Assembly (NCBI GenBank): GCA_965216365.1
Contig: CBDCFT010000019.1
Coordinates: forward strand, 62,001 to 126,000
DNA length: 64,000 nt
Source of the DNA: CBDCFT01 sp965216365
Lineage (GTDB): Bacteria; Pseudomonadota; Gammaproteobacteria; Arenicellales; CBDCFT01
Direction of reading: 5' to 3'
Shown: positions 8,233 to 17,220 of the stretch, piece by piece
How positions within the stretch are numbered: position 1 is the stretch's first letter
Layout: the number at the start of each line of letters is the position of its first letter
Program-made: the position numbers and the translations under genes
The notes under the pieces: model-generated
What the model saw: the letters and a program-made list of their open reading frames with translations, nothing else
Databases searched by the model: none
What the model was told of the DNA's origin: nothing

Positions 8233-8934
8233 CTAGAGTCGTGTTAAGAACCCATCGACATATCCCACTTCATAGATTAAGTGAATCCCAATAACCGCCG
8301 CAACTAACCCGGCACACAGTTGAATTCCGTTAATAAGCGCGGAAGAACGTGTGCATGACCAACGAAGCGGCACGCAAATCACCAATGACAATACTGCCAT
8401 GCCTATAATCGAGCCTGCACCAAATAAAATGATATAGGCTACCCCCGACCAAAATGACACGGCCGATTGCAAAACAATCAGTATTAGTGCAGCCGAACCC
8501 GCCATACCGTGCAGAAGCCCGATAAATAGTGCACGAAAAGGAAAACTCCGATGCAAATGGTTGTGGGATTCCAATTCATGATGCGAATGAGCATGAGTAT
8601 GCACCGTTCCGTCGTCATGAGTATGTGGATGAATATGTATGCGTTGGCGATATACCCGTCGCAGGACATCAACAGCTAACCACAATAACGCGAAACCAAC
8701 GATCAACTCCAATATGCTCGCAATAGTTTGTGGAATAGTTTCCTCCAAACTGAGCACAAAACCCCCTATTATCAGCAACGTAACACTGTGCCCGATTCCC
8801 CAAGCGGCGCCATGACGCAATCCTTCAGACAAAGATCTAGATTGAGAACTAATTGCGGCGACAGCGGCTAGATGATCAGCCTCCAACGCGTGGCGCAGCC
8901 CGAATAAAAACCCAACAAATAGCAGCGTGACCAT
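8233..8934 (-). CDS. Nickel transporter, NiCoT/NicO-like, with His-rich loop
   Basis: Polytopic membrane protein of 233 residues with about six membrane segments. The signature 'GLRHALEADHLAAV' (12-25) carries the RHAxxADH metal motif of nickel/cobalt transporters. A strongly His-rich cytoplasmic loop at about 99-129 (HIHPHTHDDGTVHTHAHSHH) separates two helical halves. The gene starts 5 bp after the stop of the guanidine hydrolase-type gene and is surely co-transcribed with it. It therefore probably supplies nickel to that enzyme. Direction cannot be proved from sequence (RcnA relatives export), but placement next to a nickel-dependent hydrolase family favours uptake. Confidence 0.8.
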   Translation of the reverse strand: MVTLLFVGFLFGLRHALEADHLAAVAAISSQSRSLSEGLRHGAAWGIGHSVTLLIIGGFVLSLEETIPQTIASILELIVGFALLWLAVDVLRRVYRQRIHIHPHTHDDGTVHTHAHSHHELESHNHLHRSFPFRALFIGLLHGMAGSAALILIVLQSAVSFWSGVAYIILFGAGSIIGMAVLSLVICVPLRWSCTRSSALINGIQLCAGLVAAVIGIHLIYEVGYVDGFLTRL

Positions 8935-8939
8935 TTTTA

Positions 8940-10124
8940 TTATTGTGCCATCACTTCGGATCGATGCCCTAGCTTACCCTCAACCGTCATTGTCCCCAAG
9001 GCATCGAGAATCACCCTGCAAGCCAATTGCGCGGTGTTGTCATTGACATCGTAGGGAGGAGACACTTCTACCACCTCCATTCCGCACAATCCTTCCCGCG
9101 CGATCAATCGCACCATTTCAAGTGCTTCACGTGGCAGTAAACCGCCCGGTTCCGGTGTTCCGGTTCCAGGAGCAAAACCCGGATCGATAGAATCGATATC
9201 AAATGAGAGAAAAACTGCTTTCGCATCTTTCCAGGCAATTTCCAAGGCGCGTTCGGCCGCCCCTTTCGATCCCAGTTCTTCAATATCCGTCATGGTCATA
9301 ACACTACTACCACGATCATTGGCCACTTTTGAGCCGGGCCGGGAACCGTACCAACCACCGATACCCATTTGTACCAAATTTTTCGGTGGGCAATTGGATA
9401 AACCATAGTCATGCATATGACTATGGTCGTGATGCGACCCACCACGATCCACACTCTCGTGGCCGTTCGACGTCCAAAACCACGGCGTCGTATGCATTCG
9501 TTCATCCATATCCATGTCTTGCATATCGATATGTCGATCGATATGAATAATGCCGACATTACCGTCGATATGTGGCGCGATCCCTCTCACATTGGGATAA
9601 CCCAAACTATGATCACCACCCAACAAAACGGGAAAAGCTCCCGATGTATAAACGTGAGATACCGCTTTTGACACTTGATCGAAAGTTTTTTCGATATTGC
9701 CAGGAATCACGAACACATCTCCCGCGTCGCAAATATCAAGTTCCTCGAAAAGATCGACCGCACCGTCGACGGAATACCCGTCGTACACGGCGGAGATCCT
9801 GCGGACAGCTTGGGGGCCGAAACGGGTGCCAGGCCGGTATGTGGTGCCGGTATCGAACGGTATCCCGAGAAACGCCACTTCATAGTCACCTACCCTGCGA
9901 ATATCTTCACAGTACGGCGCTTTCATAAAGGTATTGATACCGGCGAACGCGGGTTGATGCCCACGGCTAAACAAGGAGATGGTGCGGTCGTTGATTGAAT
10001 CGGCCGCCTCAAGCCCCAATTCCAGACAGCGTTTTATTTCTTCGTCTTGTTTTTTCTGAGAGATTTTTTGCAGTCGTTTTAGATTTCGGTTTCCACGAAA
10101 TTCACCGGTTGTTTTATCTGGCAT
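8940..10124 (-). CDS. gdmH: Probable nickel-dependent guanidine hydrolase (GdmH-type ureohydrolase)
   Basis: Ureohydrolase of 394 residues, longer at the N-terminus than agmatinases, as in the known guanidine hydrolase Sll1077. All metal ligands are present: GGDHS (169-173), HIDRHID (194-200) and SFDIDSIDP (307-315). The Arg in 'HIDRHID', the following 'DERMHTTPWF' and 'NLVQMGIGGW' resemble what I recall of Sll1077 and are unlike agmatinases. Expected reaction: guanidine plus water to urea plus ammonia. A His-rich insert, 'HHDHSHMHD' at about 231-239, lies between motif two and 'NCPPKNLVQ'. Downstream is a nickel permease; upstream is a periplasmic binding protein. No urease gene is visible, so the fate of urea is outside the window. 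Substrate identity is a family-based call. Confidence 0.8.
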   Translation of the reverse strand: MPDKTTGEFRGNRNLKRLQKISQKKQDEEIKRCLELGLEAADSINDRTISLFSRGHQPAFAGINTFMKAPYCEDIRRVGDYEVAFLGIPFDTGTTYRPGTRFGPQAVRRISAVYDGYSVDGAVDLFEELDICDAGDVFVIPGNIEKTFDQVSKAVSHVYTSGAFPVLLGGDHSLGYPNVRGIAPHIDGNVGIIHIDRHIDMQDMDMDERMHTTPWFWTSNGHESVDRGGSHHDHSHMHDYGLSNCPPKNLVQMGIGGWYGSRPGSKVANDRGSSVMTMTDIEELGSKGAAERALEIAWKDAKAVFLSFDIDSIDPGFAPGTGTPEPGGLLPREALEMVRLIAREGLCGMEVVEVSPPYDVNDNTAQLACRVILDALGTMTVEGKLGHRSEVMAQ

Positions 10125-10224
10125 TTCTTATTTCCTATTCAAAAAAGTTATTAGTAAACTGAGTTTCACAATCTTTCTGATCTCAAAGGTGTGATGTGCA
10201 GCACGAACATTAATGGAGAAAGCT

Positions 10225-11364
10225 TTAGTCAATTCCCAAGCGCCCAATCCATTGATTTGATGAAAAGGTATCAGTGATCCCATCATCGGCAAGTACCTGC
10301 AGCACGGATGTATCAATGCCTTTTGATGCATCAGCTTTGCTGTCCATGACGTTGGCTTCCACATAGATATCACCGAATAACTCCCAAGTTTCCAGCGCAT
10401 ATCCCGCGGCGCAATCTGGTGCGCCGTTGAATAATTCTTTTCCCCAGCCACTGGGTTCTACCGGTGCAGGGTCAATATTCTCCGGCAGGCTGGCACAAAG
10501 TGGCGCACCTCCAAGGCCAAACGCACCAAGATTTTGTGCGGCATTTAACATCACCGCACCATTTTGCGTCTCTTTAACGTCACTGACCGGCCAATCCAAC
10601 CCTTTAGCGATGATCTCATTACCTTCTTCTGGATTGCTCTTCCACCAATCGACCGCTTCAAACCAAGCTCGCAGTAACTCTTTGGCGACTTCTGGTTTGT
10701 CCTCGAGCCATCGACTATTACAGGCAATTGATTCGGAGATCAGTCCACGTTCCCATGTCTTATCGGTTCGACTCGTTTTCAACACGTGCGAGCCTGGCCT
10801 ACCTAGCGATTGACGTGAAAACGGAACGTAATTGACATCAATGTCCAAAGCGCCGCTGACAAATGCCGCCGCGCTGTCCTGAGGTAGGAGAATGCTGTGC
10901 GATAACTCGCTGTAATCAATGCCCGCCTTCTTGAGCGTCAACAACATCCACATATGATTTAGGAAAGCATAGTCTGCACCGTAACTTTTGCCTGGAAAAT
11001 CGTCCACGGAACTGATTTCTTCGCTGACAACCATCTCGTCAAGTCCGTAGGACATAGCTGGAATCGCGATGACTTTAACTGGCACATCTGCAGCCACTGC
11101 AACCACAAGCGAGTCGAGAGTGTTCATCATGCACTGGAGTTCTGCGCTTGATATCGCCGCGTTCTTCGCGGTAATGTCTTCAATGATTTGCACTTCCAAA
11201 TCAATTCCTTTCGTCATCTCTTTCTCCTTTACGATATACCATGGGGCATAGGGAGAAAATGAAATGATTGCGATGTTGACCTTCTCGTTGGAATAGCTTG
11301 ATAACGGCAGCCCAAAGACACTTACCAACAGTAATACCTTAAGTTTTTTAAATGAGTTTTTCAT
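10225..11364 (-). CDS. ABC transporter substrate-binding protein, NMT1/SsuA-like (no permease or ATPase beside it)
   Basis: Periplasmic binding protein of about 379 residues with a Sec signal peptide ('KLKVLLLVSVFGLPLSSYS'). I prefer the ATG at 11364 to the in-frame TTG at 11376 because it directly precedes the Lys-rich n-region. The pattern 'NIAIISFSPYAPWYIVKE', 'LDSLVVAVAADVPVKVIAI', 'YGADYAFLNHMW' is that of nitrate/taurine/thiamine-precursor binding proteins. It is the first gene of a minus-strand unit with the guanidine hydrolase-type gene and the nickel permease. Its membrane partners may be those at 24482-26250 or 43234-44872. Likely ligand: guanidine or a guanidino compound (inference from context). 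Confidence 0.8.
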   Translation of the reverse strand: MKNSFKKLKVLLLVSVFGLPLSSYSNEKVNIAIISFSPYAPWYIVKEKEMTKGIDLEVQIIEDITAKNAAISSAELQCMMNTLDSLVVAVAADVPVKVIAIPAMSYGLDEMVVSEEISSVDDFPGKSYGADYAFLNHMWMLLTLKKAGIDYSELSHSILLPQDSAAAFVSGALDIDVNYVPFSRQSLGRPGSHVLKTSRTDKTWERGLISESIACNSRWLEDKPEVAKELLRAWFEAVDWWKSNPEEGNEIIAKGLDWPVSDVKETQNGAVMLNAAQNLGAFGLGGAPLCASLPENIDPAPVEPSGWGKELFNGAPDCAAGYALETWELFGDIYVEANVMDSKADASKGIDTSVLQVLADDGITDTFSSNQWIGRLGID

Positions 11365-11486
11365 AATAGGTTCCAAGTTTTGACTGTTAATGTTTGAACA
11401 ACTGTTGGTTATACTTAAACATAGGCAAACAAGTGGGAAAACACCTTTTCATATATGAATAACATCGATTGTGTCTATGCATCGAA

Positions 11487-12401
11487 ATGACAATCTCTCA
11501 CACCAATTTTGCAAAATCACTCGACTGGAACTTACTGAAGATTTTCCACGAAATTGTGAAATCGAAAGGCGTGACCTCAGCGTCAGTCAGTCTATCAAGG
11601 AAACAATCTACCATTAGCCATTCTCTCAAGAAACTCGAAAATGAACTAGGGGTAATCCTGTGCCTCAGGGGACCAAGAGGTTTTGAACTGACCGACGAAG
11701 GTCAATTTCTTTTCGAGCAATGTGATCCGATCTTTAAACGTGTAGATGGCATCCAAAGCAATATCGACAATCTAATGGAAGATATTCACGGACAAATCAA
11801 GATTCAAATGATCAGTAATATTGTATGTTCTAAACTGGACATCATATTTGAAAGCTTTGTAGCACAATATCCACATGTTGAGTTAGATATAGAAATTGTG
11901 CCGTGGGAAGGAATATCGAAGGCGGTTCTCAGGGGCAACATTGATATCGGTATTTCGCCCATTAGCATTAAAAATCAGGAGCTTTGCTATGACCTATTGT
12001 TCAAGGAACATCATCGAGCCTACTGCTGCAAGGGTCATCGATTATTTGGCAAAAAAGTTAAAAAGTTTGAGAATCTTAGCGAAGAAAAATTCGTATTGAC
12101 GGGAACAGATGAACCCGAACAGCTAACCAAATTTCGAATGAAATATCACTTGGGGCACCATGTTGGCGGAGCTTCTTCCAGTCTCGAAGAGGCGAAAAGG
12201 CTCACGCTTTCAGGGGCAGGAATATGTTTTTTACCCGAGGGCTTTACCGATACCGAAGTTAAACAAAAGAAACTGTGGCCAATAACTCCCCTTATAGAAG
12301 ATCTTGCCTTAAATGTTTTCGTAATTTCGCATCCAAAAACTCCAATGCGAATGACTCTGCAGTGCTTTCAGAAGGTAGTTACGAAAACCCTCGGCCCCTG
12401 A
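11487..12401 (+). CDS. LysR-family transcriptional regulator
   Basis: LysR-type regulator of about 304 residues. The winged helix-turn-helix spans residues 12-70 with 'LLKIFHEIVKSKGVTSAS' and 'RKQSTISHSLKKLENELG'. The effector domain follows. A TTG at 11469 is in frame, but the ATG at 11487 gives the normal family N-terminus. It is transcribed divergently from the binding protein/guanidine hydrolase/nickel permease unit, the classical arrangement for a LysR activator of its neighbour, so it probably controls that unit. The codon use is AT-rich compared with the ureohydrolase genes. Confidence 0.85.
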   Translation: MTISHTNFAKSLDWNLLKIFHEIVKSKGVTSASVSLSRKQSTISHSLKKLENELGVILCLRGPRGFELTDEGQFLFEQCDPIFKRVDGIQSNIDNLMEDIHGQIKIQMISNIVCSKLDIIFESFVAQYPHVELDIEIVPWEGISKAVLRGNIDIGISPISIKNQELCYDLLFKEHHRAYCCKGHRLFGKKVKKFENLSEEKFVLTGTDEPEQLTKFRMKYHLGHHVGGASSSLEEAKRLTLSGAGICFLPEGFTDTEVKQKKLWPITPLIEDLALNVFVISHPKTPMRMTLQCFQKVVTKTLGP

Positions 12402-12870
12402 AACAGAAGCAAACGGTAACACCCCAATATGAACTCTAAAGTCATATACAGCCCACGTTCACTTCGCGAACCTATTGCCACGCAACCCACCGCTGTAGAC
12501 TACTCCAAATTTGATTATCACACCACATTGTTCATCCGATGATGTCGAGTACTGCACCCCACGAACACTCGATCTCATCTTCGATAACATAACGCGTTTT
12601 ATAGCTGGACAACCACTGAAAAACTGCGTGAGCAGAAAACTTGAATATTAATCAAGTACCAACCCGAGTCGAGCAACCCGCGGTCCTCACAATTTACTTA
12701 ATCTATTTAAAGAGAAATTATTATTGAATTCCGATTAACCGCGTGCTTTCGGCCATTTACGGACCCCTTGCTAGTGGCTGAATAGGTCTGATAACGCTTA
12801 AAACCAGACTTTACTGACCTTAGACTGCCCAAAGGGACTATACACACCTGACTTATACGCAATAGAACGG
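12402..12870. other. Intergenic stretch, nothing recognised
   Basis: About 470 bp between the LysR gene and a convergent hypothetical gene. I see no convincing reading frame, hairpin with T-run, or repeat in it. Confidence 0.4.
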
Positions 12871-13572
12871 TCATTCAATAGAGATTAGCTCGATCGTTGT
12901 TACAGTTTTGAAGTGGATAGCGTTAATGATGTTTGTCACAGTGGAGCTAACCAGGCCCACCTTTGGACAGATGATGGCCACTTCATGTTGACGCTCACCT
13001 ACCCGTTGACTTAGATCGGTTCGATCACCATTGATACGGCTAATTTGTAGACAATCTTGAAAGCTGCCAGCGGGTACCGAATAATCGATAACGGCATCTA
13101 AGGTGTCTTCGTCCCAGAAATCGCTTCCTTTCCACGTTTGCCCGACCTGAACACCGGGCGGCAATATCAGGCTGCGCACCTGCTTTCCATTGTCATCATT
13201 GCTGAGCGAGTAGTATCCATTCCCCTCGTGGACATAATATGTTTCATATCCTGTTGGAAAATCCTTGAGCTCTTTCGTATGAGTCGTAACGGTTAGCTTA
13301 TTTTTGCCATCCACTGATTTTAATCCTCCGTGCATCTGGACTAATCGACCTTCGAAACTCCACTCACTCGTGTTCATATTTTCCAGACCGCTCTCTGTTC
13401 TACTGGAGTACTGAAAGATCTTGGTGGTGTTCTCCGGTTCGAAATAGTTCGAGATGTCGAGCGCGAAAGCCTTCGCGGAGACAAGAACAACAATGGAGCA
13501 ACCAAAGAGAAAAAGAACACCCTGTTCAGAGCCAAACTTCGATAAGCGCTCAATTAGGTCTCGCTTACTCAT
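12871..13572 (-). CDS. Hypothetical secreted protein
   Basis: A 233-residue protein not recognised as a named family. A hydrophobic segment at about 19-37 ('VLFLFGCSIVVLVSAKAFA') looks like a signal peptide with a long n-region. The rest is beta-rich and ends with paired motifs 'LPPGVQVGQTWKGSDFW' and 'VPAGSFQDCLQI', a pattern seen in many exported proteins of unknown function with a lipocalin-like or DUF3108-like flavour. It stands alone on the minus strand with no operon partner. No function proposed. Confidence 0.6.
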   Translation of the reverse strand: MSKRDLIERLSKFGSEQGVLFLFGCSIVVLVSAKAFALDISNYFEPENTTKIFQYSSRTESGLENMNTSEWSFEGRLVQMHGGLKSVDGKNKLTVTTHTKELKDFPTGYETYYVHEGNGYYSLSNDDNGKQVRSLILPPGVQVGQTWKGSDFWDEDTLDAVIDYSVPAGSFQDCLQISRINGDRTDLSQRVGERQHEVAIICPKVGLVSSTVTNIINAIHFKTVTTIELISIE

Positions 13573-14042
13573 TTGAAGCAGCCTTTGCGAATAAATCGTT
13601 TACGAAAAAAAGAGAACAGCTTTCGCAACCAAAACAATCGATATTCTTCTTTTAACTCTGTAAATTTAGCGAATAAATCTCGTTTGTTAGCACACTGGAT
13701 TGCGATATTAGCGCGGTTTTTGGCCTTAAATCACTAAATGCACATTGAAAGTATGCAAACAGTTGGGCAACGACGAAGCAGTTTTCAAGCCACAAACAAT
13801 ATTCTACGTTCAGCGTATAACGGTAGGTCATCCAACGATCCGAGCTATTAAAGTTCTCGTGCTAGTCGATACGATATTGATGTGACTTCACCGCCAACAA
13901 TTTGTGAAAACCACTCGGCATCCGGTGTTTTTAGGGTGTGAAATAAGTGAGTATGGCACGAACAACCAGTACAACCAATTAACATGTAAAATAGTTCAAA
14001 TAATAGTGGATTCATTAGACGACACGCCATAGGAGGATTTCC
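13573..14042. other. Intergenic stretch between divergent genes
   Basis: About 470 bp, AT-rich, between divergently transcribed secreted-protein genes. It must hold both promoters. The only clear element is the GGAGG ribosome site just before 14043. Short frames on the minus strand here have no recognisable content. Confidence 0.4.
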
Positions 14043-14552
14043 ATGAAACGCAACAGATCGAAATATCCAATCTCATTCCCTTATCTCGCCACGTTTCATT
14101 TGACGCTTTCCGTCCTTGCCCTGTCATCGACATCTTTATGGGCCGGGGATATCGACCCGTGTACGCTGCTGACGAAAGCAGATGCCAAGAAGATACTAGG
14201 AAGTGCTGTGGACGATCCGGTCAAGACCGGGGAGAGCCATTGTGGTTATGCTAACGCAGCCTACGAATCGGTCGCGGTCAGTGTTGAGAATGCCAGTGCC
14301 TTTCGTAGTACCGGTGCACAGGAGCTAGCCGATAAGCTAAACGAGATTCAAAGTAACAGCAGTTTTACTGCGAACTATCCGCCTTGGCAGCCTATCGCCA
14401 TTGAGGGGTATGTCGCCGTTGCGCAGGATCTACCTGACATGAGTATGGGCAATGTCCGTATCGCAAAGGACGATCTGGGTTTGTTGGTGGTAGCTCCTAC
14501 TGTAGAGCAGGCAGTGGAACTCGCACAAACACTAATTTCGCGCTTGCCTTAA
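14043..14552 (+). CDS. Hypothetical periplasmic protein with 'DPCTLLTKADAKKILG' motif
   Basis: A 169-residue exported protein. A signal peptide covers about residues 1-35 and ends in 'SSTSLWAGD'. The mature part opens with 'DPCTLLTKADAKKILGSAV' and has a conserved-looking 'GESHCGYAN', a layout shared by small exported proteins of the DUF3558-like kind (paired Cys, compact alpha/beta domain). AGGAGG at 14031-14036 is a strong ribosome site. Neighbours are unrelated, so no pathway can be inferred. Confidence 0.65.
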   Translation: MKRNRSKYPISFPYLATFHLTLSVLALSSTSLWAGDIDPCTLLTKADAKKILGSAVDDPVKTGESHCGYANAAYESVAVSVENASAFRSTGAQELADKLNEIQSNSSFTANYPPWQPIAIEGYVAVAQDLPDMSMGNVRIAKDDLGLLVVAPTVEQAVELAQTLISRLP

Positions 14553-14777
14553 TGAGAATGCAAACGGTTAACCACCAAATCTCAATGGGCATAGACGACG
14601 TTTAGGTTTGGCTCACGTATATCTCTTTACTTTCCGGCCAGCAAGAGACCCTTTATGAACTATAAAAATGGGTCGGCTTACGGTTGTGTTCCGGGCTAAT
14701 TGTCTTGGATGAAGTAGTTATAAGCTATTGGTTTCTTGCAATTTAGCCTGAAATAGTGAAATCTCATTCTGCGGAGA

Positions 14778-15677
14778 CTAATTCTGCCCCTCTTTAGCGC
14801 CCAATTTCCTCGACTCCTGGATCAATCCTGTATGGCCTTTGTCTATTGCGTAGTCTAAAACACTTTTTCCATGCACGTCGAACGTGTTTATGTCAGCGCC
14901 ATACGAAATGAGGGTATCGATCGTTTCGAATCCAACTTTAACATCGATTTTGTTAATCACCATCATGAGTGGAGTCACATAGTTAATGTATGTGCCCTGT
15001 GCCTTGATGGATCGCAAATCAGGCGAATTAACATGATTTAGAAGTAGTTCCAGGACTTCTACTCGATTATCCCAAGTACGAACACCAGCTTCCGCGATAA
15101 CCATCCCCGTTACACAAGCCCCATGATCGAGTAAAATTTTTATTGAAGATGGATCACCGTGGTTAATAGCGCTTCTGAGTGAGTAAACCAGGTTTGCCGG
15201 ATTTTTCACCCGGTGTGCAAGATAATTAACCATCTCAGGATCACGGTGGACAGCCTTTCTGACAAATGCGGAGACTTGCCACTGGGGGATCTGGTTCCCA
15301 GCGTTTGTCCAAAGAATTTTCAGGACTTCAAAGTGGCCATTATCGGCTGCGAATGTCCACGCCGTGCGACCTTTGCTGGTGCGCACTACGATGTCGACAC
15401 CTGCGTTTACCAATTCCTGTACGACTTGTTCGTGTCCGTTTTCAGCGGCAAATATTAGCGCTGTTTTTCCGCTCTCTGGCGCTTCGTGTAAATTAAAATT
15501 ACAGCCGACGGACCCTTTATCAATATTTACACCGCGCTTTAATAAGCGTTTTACAGAATCTATTCGCCCATCTCTCGCGTAACGCATTAGACGGGTTTTC
15601 CCACGGTTTATTAAACAGGAGATAAATGCCGTCCCAGGTTTCCATTTTTCTCGTTCTTCCTGCTCGAGTCGTGTCAC
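14778..15677 (-). CDS. Ankyrin-repeat protein
   Basis: A 299-residue protein with several ankyrin repeats. The clearest are 'GKTALIFAAENGHEQVVQELVNAGVD' and 'GRTAWTFAADNGHFEVLKIL' around residues 70-120, with more divergent repeats up to 'GKSVLDYAIDKGHTGLIQESRKLGA' at the end (segments quoted in part). The start is GTG. There is no signal peptide, so a cytoplasmic protein-binding role is likely. It lies 25 bp downstream of a small secreted protein on the same strand and may be co-transcribed with it. The partner is unknown. Confidence 0.75.
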   Translation of the reverse strand: MTRLEQEEREKWKPGTAFISCLINRGKTRLMRYARDGRIDSVKRLLKRGVNIDKGSVGCNFNLHEAPESGKTALIFAAENGHEQVVQELVNAGVDIVVRTSKGRTAWTFAADNGHFEVLKILWTNAGNQIPQWQVSAFVRKAVHRDPEMVNYLAHRVKNPANLVYSLRSAINHGDPSSIKILLDHGACVTGMVIAEAGVRTWDNRVEVLELLLNHVNSPDLRSIKAQGTYINYVTPLMMVINKIDVKVGFETIDTLISYGADINTFDVHGKSVLDYAIDKGHTGLIQESRKLGAKEGQN

Positions 15678-15702
15678 GTGTAACCACTCACGTCCACTCT
15701 TG

Positions 15703-16161
15703 CTAATCTGCCGATAGTCTGGACGCTAGATGGCTGAGTTTTTGGAATTCTATCCATTGGTACCCATAGGCACTTGAACCGGGGTACAGTCGAATACGCC
15801 TTACGCACCATTCATGCAGATTTGGGCAGTTCTCGCGTTTACCAAAAATAAGCTCGATCTCTTTGGGTGAGATGCTACCCCTGCTCGCGAGTAGACACAT
15901 CCGCTCTGCAATGCCTGATGCCCGTAACTCAACTCCTTGAAATCGCCCACATTGCCCGCCTTTCCAATGAATATTGAATTTATCATCCAACATTTCTCGC
16001 AGCCAAACTTCAAAGGTAACTTTTGGCAGACTTGGTTCGACATCACTTACCAGTATTTCTTTGACCTCCAACGAAAATAGAGCGTCTGCCAGAACTTTTG
16101 CAGGAAAAATAAATACAAATATTGCGGTGACTAACGTTACCTGTAGTGTTTTAGGAAACAT
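15703..16161 (-). CDS. Hypothetical secreted protein
   Basis: A 152-residue protein with a clean Sec signal peptide ('LQVTLVTAIFVFIFPAKVLA' at about 5-24, ending AKVLADA). The mature domain has five Cys residues, including 'GGQCGRFQGVELRASG', 'RMCLLAS' and 'NCPNLHEWCVRRI', suggesting disulfides in the periplasm. Not recognised. It precedes the ankyrin gene by 25 bp on the same strand, so the two could form a small unit; ankyrin proteins paired with exported partners are known in proteobacteria, but nothing here shows an interaction. Confidence 0.55.
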   Translation of the reverse strand: MFPKTLQVTLVTAIFVFIFPAKVLADALFSLEVKEILVSDVEPSLPKVTFEVWLREMLDDKFNIHWKGGQCGRFQGVELRASGIAERMCLLASRGSISPKEIELIFGKRENCPNLHEWCVRRIRLYPGSSAYGYQWIEFQKLSHLASRLSAD

Positions 16162-16531
16162 GATTTACAACTTCTCGACTTATATAGTCTTTAACTCTAA
16201 AGCAACACAGGTGGACAGAGCGTTTTTCGCGCGAGGTTGCGTATAAAGTTCCTTCGGGTATCAGTTACTAATACTTTCGACACGACGAAAAGAACGATGT
16301 TGTACTTTCGACCAACCTATTATGTCTTTTAGGTCGGTCTGATAATCGTTTTATAAAACGAGAACTACCGGCCAATATTCGGAAGCTTTAAGCTATCTCA
16401 AAAATAGTCCGTTATGTATCGAATATCAGAAAACCATAATTACGAATCCCTGACACGAATCCATGTTACACGGAACGTAAATAGTATCCAGAACCTCATC
16501 TACCGAAAATGCGGTACGTTACTGTGCAGCA
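16162..16531. other. Intergenic stretch, nothing recognised
   Basis: About 370 AT-rich bases between the secreted-protein gene and the LysE remnant. A 60-codon plus-strand frame at 16414 has no ribosome site and no familiar sequence and is not counted as a gene. Confidence 0.35.
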
Positions 16532-17168
16532 TTACTGACGATTTGTCCCAGGCTCAATGTCACGCATGGCGAGAAGCGCTGCGGCTAAAATCATAAGCGC
16601 GCCAGATACTCGGGTTATGAGCATTCCGGCATGGGCGCCGAGATAAGACAGTATCTTTGTCGCTGATGCCCCCATCGTGAGAAGGATTATGCCATCGATG
16701 ACAAGATAGGTGGCACCGAGTACTACGATCTGCGGGACAAGCGGCGCATCGGGCTTTAAAAATTGAGGGAATAGCGCTGCGAAGAATGCTACGGCGTAGG
16801 GGTTTGCAGCGGCTGTCACGAATCCCCTTTTAACCAGCGAAGCGCTTCGATCAACTGGATTAAACTGTTTGCTCGCTCCTTCGTCGCATCATCGACAAGC
16901 CGAGCCAGAGTAAGTATCCGACACCTAACCACTTAACGATAACAAACAGATTGGCCGAGGCGGCAACAACGCCGACAAGGCCGAAACCCGCCAGCAGCAT
17001 TTGGATGATGTTAGCTATGTGGTTTCCCACAATGACGGGCAGTGCGTTGCGGACTCCGAGCTTCATCGAATAAGCCATGTAAAGGAGCTGGCCCGGTCCA
17101 GGGGGATGTGCAAAAAAGACAAGCACAGTGGCCACGTAGGCAAAATAGATTTCGACAGAAATAATCAT
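16532..17168 (-). pseudogene. LysE/RhtB-family amino-acid exporter, frameshifted
   Basis: Two frames together make one LysE-type exporter of about 210 residues. The first part (17168 to about 16890) has the family start 'FFAHPPGPGQLLYMAYSMKLG' (in part) and ends '...LWLGLSMMRRRSEQTV'. The second part, in another frame, reads 'DEGASKQFNPVDRSASLVKRG' continuing into 'FVTAAANPYAVAFFAALFPQF', the conserved second half with the NPK-like motif. The frames switch between about 16875 and 16895, around the run encoding MRRR. A single-base indel explains it. It could be a true pseudogene or a sequencing error; the rest of the protein is well preserved, so the event is recent or artefactual. Confidence 0.75.
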
Positions 17169-17220
17169 GTTTCGCTTCTAAACTGTTCTGCACGATGTTA
17201 CGTAGTCAAATTAACTGCTT

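Noticed and set aside
16414..16596. 60-codon plus-strand frame
   Set aside because: No ribosome site; it overlaps the LysE remnant and has no family features.
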